Shown here: positions 11,409-21,700 of the stretch, piece by piece
Layout: every line of letters begins with the position of its first letter
Position numbering within the stretch: position 1 is the stretch's first letter
From: Knoxdaviesia capensis
Taxonomy: Eukaryota; Ascomycota; Sordariomycetes; Microascales; Gondwanamycetaceae
Assembly: GCA_001510575.1 (NCBI GenBank)
Contig: LNGK01000004.1
Span: 3,408,667 to 3,472,666 of the forward strand
Direction: 5' to 3'
Length of the DNA stretch: 64,000 bases
The notes under the pieces: model-generated
Database searches by the model: none
Seen by the model: the letters and a program-made list of their open reading frames with translations, nothing else
Told to the model about the DNA's origin: nothing
Program-made: the position numbers and the translations under genes

Positions 11409-12035
11409 TCAACCTTTTCTAAATGTCGAAGTAGAAGCCCGCGCCGTCGACGTCCGCGTGATTTCGTGGAGGCCGGCGTATCGCGACCGGATGGTGTCCA
11501 CGGCCCAGAACGAACAGGACTCGGTCGCCGGGATGTCAGCGGATTTTCGGTCCATGATGGCGGCAACCGTGTCGGTATCGAAGCCACAGGCTTCCAGATA
11601 GGTGGTGCAGCTGGGCTCGTCTTCTTCGGCCGGCTGGATTTCAGCGGCGGTGACGCGCATGACGAGAAAATCCAGGAAGATCATCCGCAGGAGCCGATAC
11701 TTGTCACCCGTGTCCTGCTGAGGCCCCGCGGACGACAGGCCGAGAAGCTGCTCCGCCCAGGCCACCCACCGCTGCCAGAGCGCCGCTGCAGCCCGGGCCG
11801 AAAACCCGAGGTGCTGGATGGTCGCTTGTGAGACCAGCTTGACCGGGAGGACTTGAAACGCCGTCTCCTCTTCGGGCGAGCCCCAGGCAAAATTGAGCGG
11901 GACGTTCTGGTGTTCCACGGCGCTGGTCTGGCTCAGAAGCTGCTTGTGCAGACGCATGGTTCCGTCCCCGGGTCCCTCGCGCAAGAGCCCCCGCTGAACG
12001 ATCTCAACGGCGTCGTCTTTGTGGATGATATACAT
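11409..12035 (-). CDS. Hypothetical protein, family not recognised
   Basis: Single-exon frame of 208 residues starting at the only good upstream ATG (MYIIHKDDAVEIVQRG). The protein is acidic to neutral, without signal peptide or clear membrane segments, and has a Trp-rich middle (LWQRWVAWAEQLLG). A Cys pair lies near the C-terminus. Length, lack of stops and codon bias support a real gene, but I cannot name a domain. The last ~19 residues are low-complexity Thr/Ser/Arg; in another frame the same DNA encodes a more protein-like tail, so the 3' end may be frameshifted or spliced. The neighbouring gene is a pseudogene, so decay should be considered. Confidence 0.55.
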   Translation of the reverse strand: MYIIHKDDAVEIVQRGLLREGPGDGTMRLHKQLLSQTSAVEHQNVPLNFAWGSPEEETAFQVLPVKLVSQATIQHLGFSARAAAALWQRWVAWAEQLLGLSSAGPQQDTGDKYRLLRMIFLDFLVMRVTAAEIQPAEEDEPSCTTYLEACGFDTDTVAAIMDRKSADIPATESCSFWAVDTIRSRYAGLHEITRTSTARASTSTFRKG

Positions 12036-12465
12036 TGTGGCAGAAATCTCAGCCAGCAACAGGAGAGGTCGAACACGCTTATCGATATAAAAAGGCGACT
12101 GAACGCTCAGGGCCAGTTGAAGAGGGCAGGGAGGTTCCAAGGTAAGGAAGTACCTACGTAAGTGAGTGAATGAGGGGATTCATATCATTCTGGTGAGTCA
12201 GCGCGCTCTTGACTTTTGTTCGACTGCAAACAGCCTTCGATCTCTCTACAAACGGAGACAAAGACGCATATCGTCGGCAGCCATGCTGCTGAATCATCCC
12301 AACACCGGCCGACGATCTCATTCGAGCTCGCACATCTCGGGAGCTTGTGTATTGAGGCGCTTTGTGATTGCATCTGAACATTAAGGACCGCCATTACTAC
12401 ATACTGGCATCAACCGGCTGCCGGTAATATACATTGAGCGTCCGCTTCTGTTCGTTCGCCGGCGC
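12036..12465. other. Short spacer, no gene seen
   Basis: Sequence between the hypothetical gene's start and the 3' end of the decayed NADAR gene. It likely contains the hypothetical gene's promoter. No motif stood out. Confidence 0.5.
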
Positions 12466-13196
12466 TTACTCAGACTGCTCTTCGCTTGTCTCTGCCCGCA
12501 GCCGGTTCCGCACATCCATCAGCGCCTTGCCAGCCGATTCTCGCCCCAGTGTTCCCGGAACGACATTGCATGCTTCTCGGAGTATCCGATGCCCCACACG
12601 CGGTCGCGCGATGCCGCCTCGACGAGAACCGCCGGCCCGTAGCCAGCAGCTTGCCGCGGAGTTTCGTGCTCTGCCCGAACTTGGCCATGTTGCCGGCGAC
12701 CACCGCCGCGCTCTTCACCGGCAGCCACCACTCATCGGTGAAGGCAGGCACCACTCATCGGTGAAGCCCTTCACCTGCTTGCCGGGGAGTTTCTGCTCTT
12801 TAGGGTCTGCGGTGGCGAGCACGCGGCGCATGGTGTTGGTGTCGCGGAACCGCGCGGCTTTGCAGTACGTCATGAGCTGCTCGGCGCATGAGAACGTGAT
12901 GGCCGGCTCCTCCTCGGCGGGGGTGGGGTGTGTGTGACGGCTCCGGGCCGCTAGACTACGGCGTCGATGGCGGACTTCTGTACGGTGAAGACTGCAGGGA
13001 ACCACTGACATAGATCGCCGTATCTTGCATCGGCATCGGGCATGTAGAAGAACAGCGGAGGCTCGGAGTCGTCGTGGGCTTGGCTGATGGATGAAGGCTG
13101 TTCTGTTTCGGGGTCGTTCTCGTTTGTGTGCATGTTCTTGCCCTTTGGTTGCACGTGGTCCCGGGATGGTTTCTTACCGTGTGTGTTTGCCTTCAT
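12466..13196 (-). pseudogene. Decayed NADAR (YbiA-like) domain gene
   Basis: Three reading frames together show the NADAR family order: an N-terminal block FFYMPDADARYGDLCQWF, then ITFSCAEQLMTYCKAARF, ATADPKEQK and KQVKGF, then AKFGQSTKLRGKLLATG, then LVEAASRDRVWGIGYSEKHA and a C-terminal helix. No single frame carries them all. One shift (or unrecognised intron) lies near 12955. A 23-bp tandem duplication at 12720-12765 shifts the frame inside the domain. Two more single-base type shifts lie near 12635-12645 and 12525-12540. The ATG at 13196 and a stop at 12468-12466 mark the probable original limits. NADAR proteins are N-glycosidases acting on ADP-ribose-related or riboflavin-pathway intermediates; this copy should be inactive. 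Confidence 0.8.
12720..12765. repeat. 23-bp tandem duplication inside the NADAR pseudogene
   Basis: Two adjacent 23-bp copies (12720-12742 and 12743-12765) differ at one base. Because 23 is not a multiple of three, the duplication breaks the frame between the KGF and KFGQ motifs. Confidence 0.9.
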
Positions 13197-13527
13197 GGGA
13201 GAAGAGAAAAGAAAGAAAATACACGAGAGAAGTCGCGTCGATCTATCGCAAACTTGCGTACTCGATCACTGCGTAAGTGAATCGCCACTTGCCGTACTAC
13301 TACTCTTCCTCGCCAACAGCGAAAGTCTGCAGACAGTTAACTGAAGCAAACACAAAATCTGTAACTAGAAGGAGCAGAAAGCCTCGATCGGGCCGGTGGG
13401 ATAAATTTAGAACGCCCAGACGCTAAACGCTAGAATTTCTTAGCACCAGCCTAGAACCCGCAAAGTGCTTCCTTTCTCTGACTTCCTGCCATTTTGAGCA
13501 ACAGCAACAAGAAGCTTAACCTTAACC
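13197..13527. other. Spacer, no gene seen
   Basis: Sequence between the NADAR relic and the sugar transporter's stop. It contains telomere-like AACCTTAACCTT variants just beyond the transporter's stop codon. No coding content. Confidence 0.5.
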
Positions 13528-15395
13528 TTAAACCTTCTTCTCAACAGTCTCAAAGTGCTCGCCAGCCAACACCTCCTTCACCTTCTGATCACCATCGGCA
13601 GCAGCCTCACCCGCCTCCACGGCGTCAACCTCGCCAAAGATACGGTCCATGCGCTCCAGCGAAACGCCCTTGGTCTCCGGCAGGATGAGGATCACCGAAA
13701 CCAGGCACAGCGCGTTGAGCCCGCAGAGCAGCCAGTAGCTCTTGCCGCCGACCTGCTTGTTGAAGGTCGGCCACGGCTGGGTGATGGCGAGCAGGCACGC
13801 GGTCTGGCCGAGCAGCGACATGCCGAAGGCCTTGTCGCGCACCTCCTGCGGGAAGATCTCGGATGCGAGCGCGGGCGCCACGGGGCCGTTGGACCAGCAG
13901 TACGTCAGGCCGACGATGAAGAGCATGGCCACTTCGACGACCGAGGCTGCCTTGTTGGTGTTGTCGGGGAAGGCCGTGGTCAGCGACGACATGATCAGCA
14001 GCGCGGTGGCCTGGATGGCAAAGCCGGCGATCAGCAGCCGGCGTCGGCCGAAGCGGTCGACGGTGAATGTGTTCACCAGCACGATCAGCAGCTGCAGGAC
14101 GGCCTGGATGCCGTTGATGGCCAGGGCCTGGTTGCCAGAGTCCCAGCCAAGAGATTTGTAGATCTGCGGAGGGAGTCAGTCAGCGGTCGGTGGTTGGCAA
14201 GAGACTGTAGAACGCGAATGTGTACTTACAATAGCCGCGTACATGGTCAGCGCAGCAATACCACCAGCCTGCTGCAGCGCCGTGGCGTAGAACCCGTAGA
14301 GCAGGCGCTTGCGCATAGCCGCGGACTTGAGAATGCCGGCGTAGCCGGTCTTGAAGTTCTTGCGGTACTCGAACGACGCAGCGATGTCGTGGAACTCCTG
14401 GCGCACGTGCTCGGACTCGGGCGTGCCCATGCGCAGCTTGCACAGCGTCTGCAGGCAGCGGCTGGGGTCGTCGGGGTGCTTCTCGTACAGCCAGCGCGGC
14501 GACTCGGGGTACCAGAACGACACCGCCACGAACATGATGCCGATGGGGATCTGGATCAGGTTGGACACGCGCCATGCGATGTTGTACGGCGCCGTGTGGT
14601 ACGACATGCCGTAGCCGGTCCAGAAGGCAATCAGCGTGCCGAGCTGGTAGCCGAACTGCGTCACCGTGCCGACGAACGAGCCGCGGAGCGTCCGGGGGGC
14701 GCATTCGGCAACTGTGGGAGAGGTCAGAGGGACTGGTCGAGGATTGTCGAGGCTAAGAAGCGAAATAGTCGTTGGTCACTTACCGTAGAGACTCGTAGAG
14801 ATGTAGACACATCCAAATCCGAGACCACTGCAGTTGGTGTCAGCAGATGCTCTATTGAAGTAGTGGTTATCAAGAAGTACTTACGTGATGAGACGGCCAA
14901 CGATGAGAACAGCATAAGTGTTCGGGACGACTTGGACGACCACGCCGATGATCATAATCTGTATACGGTATTAGCCTGTGCTTTTCTTTTCTTCTTCTCT
15001 TTTCTTCTTCTCTGTTTTTATCAGAGACCTATTGAAAGGGAACATGGAGACAACGAACCGCAATGGAGATGCGCAGAGCCCAGAGCCGGCCCACGTAGTT
15101 CGCCAGAGTTCCACCGAGGAACAGCTGGGCAAGACCGGTGCTAGCCCAGGGAATGGTTGCAATCACACCGCTCCGGGTGCTGTCGACGTTGTAGTATTCG
15201 ACAAACTGGGTGCTGTTAGTACGTGTTGAGCTTTGCCCAGAAGAGCCAGAGAGACAGTCATACCTGCTTGTCCGCCAGAATCACCGTCATGATTCCCGCA
15301 TCGTAGCCGTTGAAGGCCAGGCTGAAGACCATGCCGTACAGGATCAACGCCGCGTACCGGTCGTTCGCCGGCAGAAAAGTGTCCACGAAGCCCAT
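13528..15395 (-). CDS. MFS sugar porter (hexose/pentose transporter type)
   Basis: Six predicted exons: 15395-15264, 15205-15059, 14958-14885, 14827-14784, 14711-14230 and 14163-13528, giving 504 residues, the usual sugar-porter size. All introns are 57-100 nt; the second uses an unusual GTTCGT donor. Sugar-transporter signatures are present: NGYDAG in TM1, VGRL, PESPRWLYEKHP before the central loop, VDRFGRRRLL, and PETKGVSLERMDRIF after TM12. The protein should import a sugar across the plasma membrane by proton symport. It faces the GH127 gene across a shared 0.8-kb promoter, so the natural cargo may be L-arabinose or an arabinoside; that is inference from context. Confidence 0.92.
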
Positions 15396-16191
15396 GATGA
15401 AGAAGATGGCAGTGGCAGATAGAGAGGATGTTGGATAGGAGAGGAAAGACTGGGAACCATCATGGAGAAGACGGGCCACCGAAGGACTATATATCTACTT
15501 CTTGCACATGGACATGTTCGCCCCCTTTTCGCGCGTGGCTCTCTCCTTCTCGTCAGTTGCCAAAAGAGAAATCTGGGGTTACCCCGGAGCCAATTCCCGG
15601 GGATGGATGTGGGGAAGTCGGGGTAATGGAGTCGCCCAGCGGACGAAGGTTTGCATGTCGCCGGGGCTGGCGGTCGTTGCTCCGGTGGGATGCCGGTGGG
15701 AGGGTGGTGACATTGGGCCCCACCTCCCACCGGAGTGAGGCGGACCCACCGCTTCCCGCCACCACCGGGCTTGGCGCTGCACGCCTCACCGCTGGGGTTT
15801 TGGTTTTAACCCCCTCCGGCACTTACACGTTGCTTCTCCCCGTGACAACCCCCCGGTCCCGACGGAGTGAATATGACTGCAACCGCGGGGATAGCGTGGC
15901 CAAAGCCCGCAATTGCGCCCCCCCCCTCCCACGTTCTCGCAGTTTTTTTTATCTGTTCCCTACCCCTCGTAGGGAAAGCGGACTAGATCACTGTCCTGGT
16001 CGCGGAGAGTGAGACAGACAGAGAGTGTGTGTGTGTGAGAGAGAGGGAAACAGAGACAAATACAAAAGCCTCGAAGCGACATGAAGCCTTGAGGATTTTC
16101 CCACCAATCCTCCAACTCAGACCACAACAGCCCCTTCGTCAGATTTTCTGTTTCGTCCTCCTCCCCAGAGTTCACCGCCAGCGAAACCACA
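15396..16191. promoter_or_regulatory. Shared promoter of sugar porter and GH127 gene
   Basis: Bidirectional 0.8-kb region. It carries many matches to the CreA/CRE1 carbon-catabolite repressor site SYGGRG, including CTGGGG at 15573, CCGGGG near 15597, GTGGGG near 15614, CCGGGG near 15661 and CTGGGG near 15790. An 11-bp inverted repeat (CCGGTGGGAGG at 15693-15703 and its complement at 15723-15733) encloses about 19 bp. The GH127 side ends in GA/GT-rich leader sequence and CACAATG at the start codon. Confidence 0.55.
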
Positions 16192-18315
16192 ATGCCTTAC
16201 CCACAAACGTCGTTCGTCGACACAGTCCTGGACGGGCCGTCGCTCCTCCGCAACCGCCGCGAAACCGTGCGCATGGCGACGGTGGCCGACCAGCTCCGCA
16301 AGCTCCGCGAAACCGGCCGCTACGACTGCTTCAAGCTGCAGTGGCACCCGACGTACGACGAGCCGTACCTGTGGCCGGTGCCCAAGAGCCTGTTCTGGGA
16401 CAGCGACATCGCCAAGTGGATCGAGGGCGCGTGCTACTTCCTCGCGCACGACTACGACGCCGCTGTTGACGCCGCCGTGCGCGAGCTGGTCGCCGACATC
16501 CGCTCGGCGCAGCGCGACGACGGCTACCTCAACGTGTACTTCACGGTGGTGGCGCCCACGGCGCGCTGGTCCAACATCCGCGACATGCACGAGCTGTACA
16601 ACGCCGGCCACCTGATCGAGGCCGCGCTCGCCCACCACGCCTACTACCACGACGACCTGCTGCTGGCGCCGATCGAGAGGTACGTCGCCCTGCTGGCCCG
16701 CGAGTTCGGCCCCGCCGACGGCCAGCGCCACGCCTACCCGGGCCACCCGGAGATCGAGCTGGCGCTGCTGCGCCTGCACAGCGCCACCGGCAGCGCCGAG
16801 GCGTACGCGCTCGCGCGCTACTTCCTCGAGGAGCGCGGGAACCCCACGGGGCAGGATGGCGTGCTGTACTACGACTGGGAGGCCAAGCAGCGCGGCGAGG
16901 CGCCGTGGCTGCGGCCCGACACGTACCCGGAGGCCAATAAGAGCCACTGGTACAACCAGGCCCACGCGCCGATCCGCGCGCAGCCGTCGGTCGAGGGCCA
17001 CGCGGTGCGCGCCATGTACCTGCTGACGGCGGTGGCCGACCTCGAGCTGATCAACACGGCGCGCAGGGCCGCCGACGAGCCGTGGACGGGAGCGCTGGAG
17101 CGGCTGTGGAACAACATGGTCGACCGCAAGATGTCGGTGACGGGCGGCATCGGCGCGATCCGCCAGTGGGAGGGCTTCGGCCGCGACTATTTCCTGCCGC
17201 AGGGCACCGACGAGGGCGGCTGCTACAACGAGACGTGTGCGGCGATCGCGGTGATGATGCTGGCCGAGCGGCTGCTGGAACTCGACCTCGACGGCCGCTA
17301 TGCCGACGTCATGGAGCTGTGTCTGTACAACGCCGTGCTCACCGCCATGGACCTCGCCGGCACGGCCTTCACCTACGTCAACCAGCTGGCCTCGTCGCCG
17401 GCGGACAAGAGCGAGCGCCACAGCTGGTTCGAGTGTGCCTGCTGCCCGCCGAACCTGATGCGGCTGTTTGGCAGCATCGGCGGCTATCTGTGGGACTATG
17501 GTGTCGGGGCGGGCCCCAACGACGTGTTTTTCAACGTGCACCTCTACACGTCCGCCACGGTATCGTTCTCCCCTGCAGGGTCTTCGGGCCGGGTGGTCCG
17601 GCTGAAGCAGTCATCCAACTGGCCGTGGGACGGCCGGGTAGCCTTCGAGCTTGAGGCTCCAGCCGAGGTGCAAACGACGATTCGTCTCCGGCTTCCGGCC
17701 TGGGCCAAGGGACAGTTCACGGTTAGTGCTCTCCAACTCATAACTTACCCATACAAGCTTGCAAGACATAAGCTGACTGAAAGGTACACCAAAAACCAAA
17801 AACAGATCGAGCCCCCCCTCCCGACTGCGGCTGTAGTGACCAAGGGCTACATCGCCATACCCCCAGACTATGCATCCAAGAACCCCAAGTTCGCGCTCGA
17901 AATTGGCGGCTTTGCGCCCCGCATCCTCGCCCCGCACCCGTTCACCGGCCAACACACGCTCTCGGTAGCCCGCGGCCCGCTGGTGTACTGCGTCGAAGAC
18001 GCCGACAACGCGTGGGTGACCGACCACTTCAAGACCACCAGCATGGCCGCCACCACGACCATCACCCAGGAGCTGCGCACACTAGGCAGTCCGGAACACT
18101 CGTACGTGGCGCTGCGGGCGCCCGGCTGGGAGGATACCGGCGTGGCGGAGCGGTGGGACAGGGACGGCGGGAGAGGGTCGGGGCCGGCGCGGGACGTGCT
18201 GCCGGCGGCGGAGGACACGGGGACGCCGCGCGAGCTGGAGTTCGTGCCGTATTATCTGCGGGCCAATCGCGGCGGGAGTGGCCAGATGCGGGTGGGACTG
18301 CTGCGGAAGGAGTAA
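16192..18315 (+). CDS. GH127 (DUF1680) beta-L-arabinofuranosidase-type hydrolase
   Basis: The frame is open over 707 codons. A probable 84-nt intron (17722-17805, GTTAGT..CAG, no in-frame stop) would give 679 residues; removing it joins QFT to IEPPLP and improves the C-terminal beta-domain. Catalytic features of the family are visible: Glu in RQWEGF (residue 327), the NETC motif (Glu347, Cys349) and CACCPPN (Cys417, Cys418). By analogy with Bifidobacterium HypBA1 these would be the acid/base Glu, the zinc ligands and the Cys nucleophile. No signal peptide is evident, so the enzyme should act in the cytosol on imported arabinosides. It lies next to a sugar porter and a large regulator. Confidence 0.92.
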   Translation: MPYPQTSFVDTVLDGPSLLRNRRETVRMATVADQLRKLRETGRYDCFKLQWHPTYDEPYLWPVPKSLFWDSDIAKWIEGACYFLAHDYDAAVDAAVRELVADIRSAQRDDGYLNVYFTVVAPTARWSNIRDMHELYNAGHLIEAALAHHAYYHDDLLLAPIERYVALLAREFGPADGQRHAYPGHPEIELALLRLHSATGSAEAYALARYFLEERGNPTGQDGVLYYDWEAKQRGEAPWLRPDTYPEANKSHWYNQAHAPIRAQPSVEGHAVRAMYLLTAVADLELINTARRAADEPWTGALERLWNNMVDRKMSVTGGIGAIRQWEGFGRDYFLPQGTDEGGCYNETCAAIAVMMLAERLLELDLDGRYADVMELCLYNAVLTAMDLAGTAFTYVNQLASSPADKSERHSWFECACCPPNLMRLFGSIGGYLWDYGVGAGPNDVFFNVHLYTSATVSFSPAGSSGRVVRLKQSSNWPWDGRVAFELEAPAEVQTTIRLRLPAWAKGQFTVSALQLITYPYKLARHKLTERYTKNQKQIEPPLPTAAVVTKGYIAIPPDYASKNPKFALEIGGFAPRILAPHPFTGQHTLSVARGPLVYCVEDADNAWVTDHFKTTSMAATTTITQELRTLGSPEHSYVALRAPGWEDTGVAERWDRDGGRGSGPARDVLPAAEDTGTPRELEFVPYYLRANRGGSGQMRVGLLRKE
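17722..17805 (+). other. Probable in-frame intron of the GH127 gene
   Basis: Donor GTTAGT, acceptor AACAG, branch-like CTGAC about 30 nt before the end. Length 84 is a multiple of three and there is no stop, so retained and spliced forms both encode full proteins. Confidence 0.7.
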
Positions 18316-18755
18316 AAGTGCGGTGATTCAGTTAAAATACTGCGTGTATATATGTAGAGGATAGAAGTATCTCACAAAGAACAAGATTTTGGAAGACGCA
18401 AAACTCCAAACGCGCGTAAGGGTTCCGCGTGACACTTAGGGTTATGCATCCAGGCAAGACCCTAATGCTTAGGGTTCACTGTTCCGCCCCCCGGCCCAAA
18501 CCCCCGGACCGGCATTTGTGGGGCACCTTTCCAATGCCGGACTAACCGAAAACCGATTAGCCCCAGCTTCTCCACAGTAATGCCACCTCCCAATTCGTGC
18601 TCTTAAAAGATGGCGTTGGCACATGCGTGCTTAAAAATACCACCGAACATGGGGTGAAGATAACCGAGAGTCCGGGGGGGTTTGTGTAGGCGGCCATTTC
18701 CCCTTCTCCCGGGATTTTCTCATTCTGGTTGTTTTCTTCACCAGTCACGTCCGTC
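18316..18755. promoter_or_regulatory. Upstream region of the regulator gene with three telobox-like motifs
   Basis: TTAGGGTT at 18436-18443, ACCCTAAT at 18459-18466 and TTAGGGTT at 18469-18476 cluster about 280-320 bp before the regulator's ATG. The rest is ordinary spacer. Confidence 0.5.
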
Positions 18756-21700
18756 ATGGAGACATCCACAGTTTCCTCGTCCTCGCCGTCGTTGGTGTCG
18801 GCGTCGGCGACGTCTACCGACGCTAAAGCGCCCGGCTTCCCGTGCTCGCTGTGCCCCCGCGCCTTCAAGCGCCTGGAGCACCTCAAGCGCCACCAGCGCG
18901 GCCACCAGGAGGACAACCGGCTGGCGTGCTCGGTGTGTTCGAAGACGTTCGCACGCAGGTGAGAGACTCTCTCCTCCCCAATACCAGAGTGTGAGGTTTT
19001 TCAAAAGGCTTACAGGTCCAAAACAGCGACATCCGCAACCGCCACGAGTCCCTCCACGGCGCCCGGCCGGCCAACACATCCCGCGTGCGTGCATGCCGCG
19101 AGTGTGCACGGACCCGCGGCCGCTGCGACAAGGCCGACCCAGGCTGCGCGCGCTGCGTGCTGAAGGGCGTGCCGTGCGTGTACCCGGTGGAGACCGCCCG
19201 GCGCGAGCCCCGGCCGCGCCGCCGCCACCACCAGACTGCCGACGCTGAGCTGGAGGACGAGCAGACACAGTCATCGCCGGACAGCGGCGGCGGTGGCGGC
19301 GGCGGCGGGGCTGGACCGCTGGCTACGCCGCCCGGCAGCACGCAGCCGGCGGACTCGCCCGCCCGGGGGCTCCTGCCGCCGAGACTTGGCGGCGAGGACA
19401 TCGCACCGATAGACTTCACGCTGCACCCGATGGACGCCATCGACGACTGCATCGACTCGATCAACTGGCTGGCGCCCGACTACAGCCTCGATATCGACTC
19501 GACATCCCTGCTCGGCCTGGGCCTGGGGCTCGGCCTAGATCCGGTGCCCGGGCTGGACGACACCGGGTTGGGTCCGGACTTGGGGCTCGGCGGGCTGGGG
19601 CCCGCCCAGCAGCCGGGAGCGCCGCCGGGCTGGTCCGCACACTATCCGTCCGATGTTTCCGCTGCCGGGGTGTCGCCCGTGCACTCGACCGCCCCAGCCC
19701 CGCCGCCCGCGATGCTCCCGTCAGCCCCATCCGGCACGCCGCAGGCGCGGGCCCCCACCATCACGACGGTGTCGACAGCCTCGCGGCTCTCCGTCGAGTC
19801 CAACTCGCCGCGCATGCTCGCCGACGGCGGCACGTACGCCACCAGCACCGTCGGCTCCCGCATCCCGTGCACAGCCCGCACCGCCTGGACGCCGCCGGCA
19901 ATCCCCGGCTCCACGGCGCTGGCGCCAGTGACCGCCGAGACTCCCGCCGACGGCGACGCCGACGAGTTCGGCCGGCCGGCGCCGCTCGCGTTCCCCCAGC
20001 TCGCGGCGCTGACGGGCCCGGCGGTCGACACCGCGGGCCCGCTGGTCGACGGCCACACGTACTCGCTGATGCGGTTCCAGTTCCGCCGGCTGTGTGTGGG
20101 CGCGGCCGCCGGCGGCATGCGCGCGGGGTCGCCCGAGCAACACGTGCCGGACCACTTCCCCAGCCACGCCCACGTCAACCTGTTCGCGTTCTTGTTCTTC
20201 CGCCACTTCGACCCCGTGCTGCCGCTGTACAATGCGCGCGTGGCGCCGCTCAACGACCACTGGCTGCTGGCGCTGGCGGTTGCGGCGATCGGCTCGCAGT
20301 ACAGCGGCACCGCCGAGATCGCGCAGTGCGTCACGCCGCTGCACCTGTTTCTGCTGCGGGCCCTGGACTCTGAGATGGATAAGGTCGACGGTGTGGGCGG
20401 CTTGGCGTGGGCGCATGCGCTGCTGTTGAGCCAGGTCGGCACGATGTACTACGGGTCCGCGCGGCTGGCCCGGCTAGCCCGCGGTCGTCGGGCTCTGCTC
20501 GTCGACGCCGTCCACTCGATGCAGCTGTTGTCGCAGGAAGACGAGACCTGGGGGGAGAACCGGCCATTAGAGGAGGTGTGGAGGAGGTGGTTGGTGCAGG
20601 AAGCCCGTCGGCGGCTTGGGTACGGGATATGGGTAAGCTCAACGGTCATGATACACGGTGAACGCGGGGGAGATACTAACAAGCATGGAAACACCCAGCT
20701 CCTCGATTGCATGGCCATGTACCATTTTGGCTTGCGGCCCATGCTGTCCCTCGAAGACACCACGCAATGCGAGCTGCCGTATGACGCGCTCTGGGCGGCC
20801 CCGACGGCGGATGAATGGGCGCAGCAGTATAAAACAACCGAAAGTATGTGCTCTTCGCCCCTTTATATATATATGATGTTCTCGTGCTCACCGGATCCCA
20901 CAGGACACCCCCCTCTGACTTCCGCCGTCAGCGCGCTGTTCCGCCACCGGCAGCGACCCGCCGGGCTCGGCGAGTTCGCCGACCTCCTCCTCCTGCACGG
21001 CATCTACGAGCAGATGGTCTGCGTGCACGACTACTGCAGCAACCCGCTGTCCACGTGGCTGCCGACAGCGGCGCCAGCGGGCGGCCGCCAACTCCGGGAC
21101 TCTGGCAACGCCGACGCCGACGACGCCAACACCACCAGTCACAACAGCAGTGACGGCAGTGGCTCCGACACGGCCGCGCCGGTGTTCAAGCGCTTCGACC
21201 CGTGGCGCAGCGCCGCCATGGACTGCGTCGACGTGCTGCACTGGGCGGCGAACGGCATGGTGGCGCAGCTGGCCGGCGCCGAGCACGCCACGGTGCTGCA
21301 CCTGCAGTTCTCGCGCGTGGTGCTGTGGTCGCCGTACGCGGCCATCCGCGCGATTGCGGAGTGGGCGGCCGTGGTCACGGAGAACGGCCACGGGAGTGCG
21401 CGGACCAGCCGGAGCGAGATCGGCCGGTTGGAGAGCAAGGTGCTGCAGTGGGCCCAGCAGGACGAGGTGAGTTGTTATCTTTCTCTCGGTTGTATATACA
21501 CCCCGTTGCCGTGGCCTATCCCCCTCGTGTTCCCATCGTCATATCCCACGCGTGCTGACTGTCTTCCCAGGCGAAAGCACGACTGACAGTCCTCCACTGC
21601 GGCGTGGTCTTCTGGCACGTGCGCCGATACAGCTGCTGGGCCTTCTACGAGCCGCACGCGGTGTACCTGGCGACGTTAGTGCTCTGGGCCTTCCGCACCT

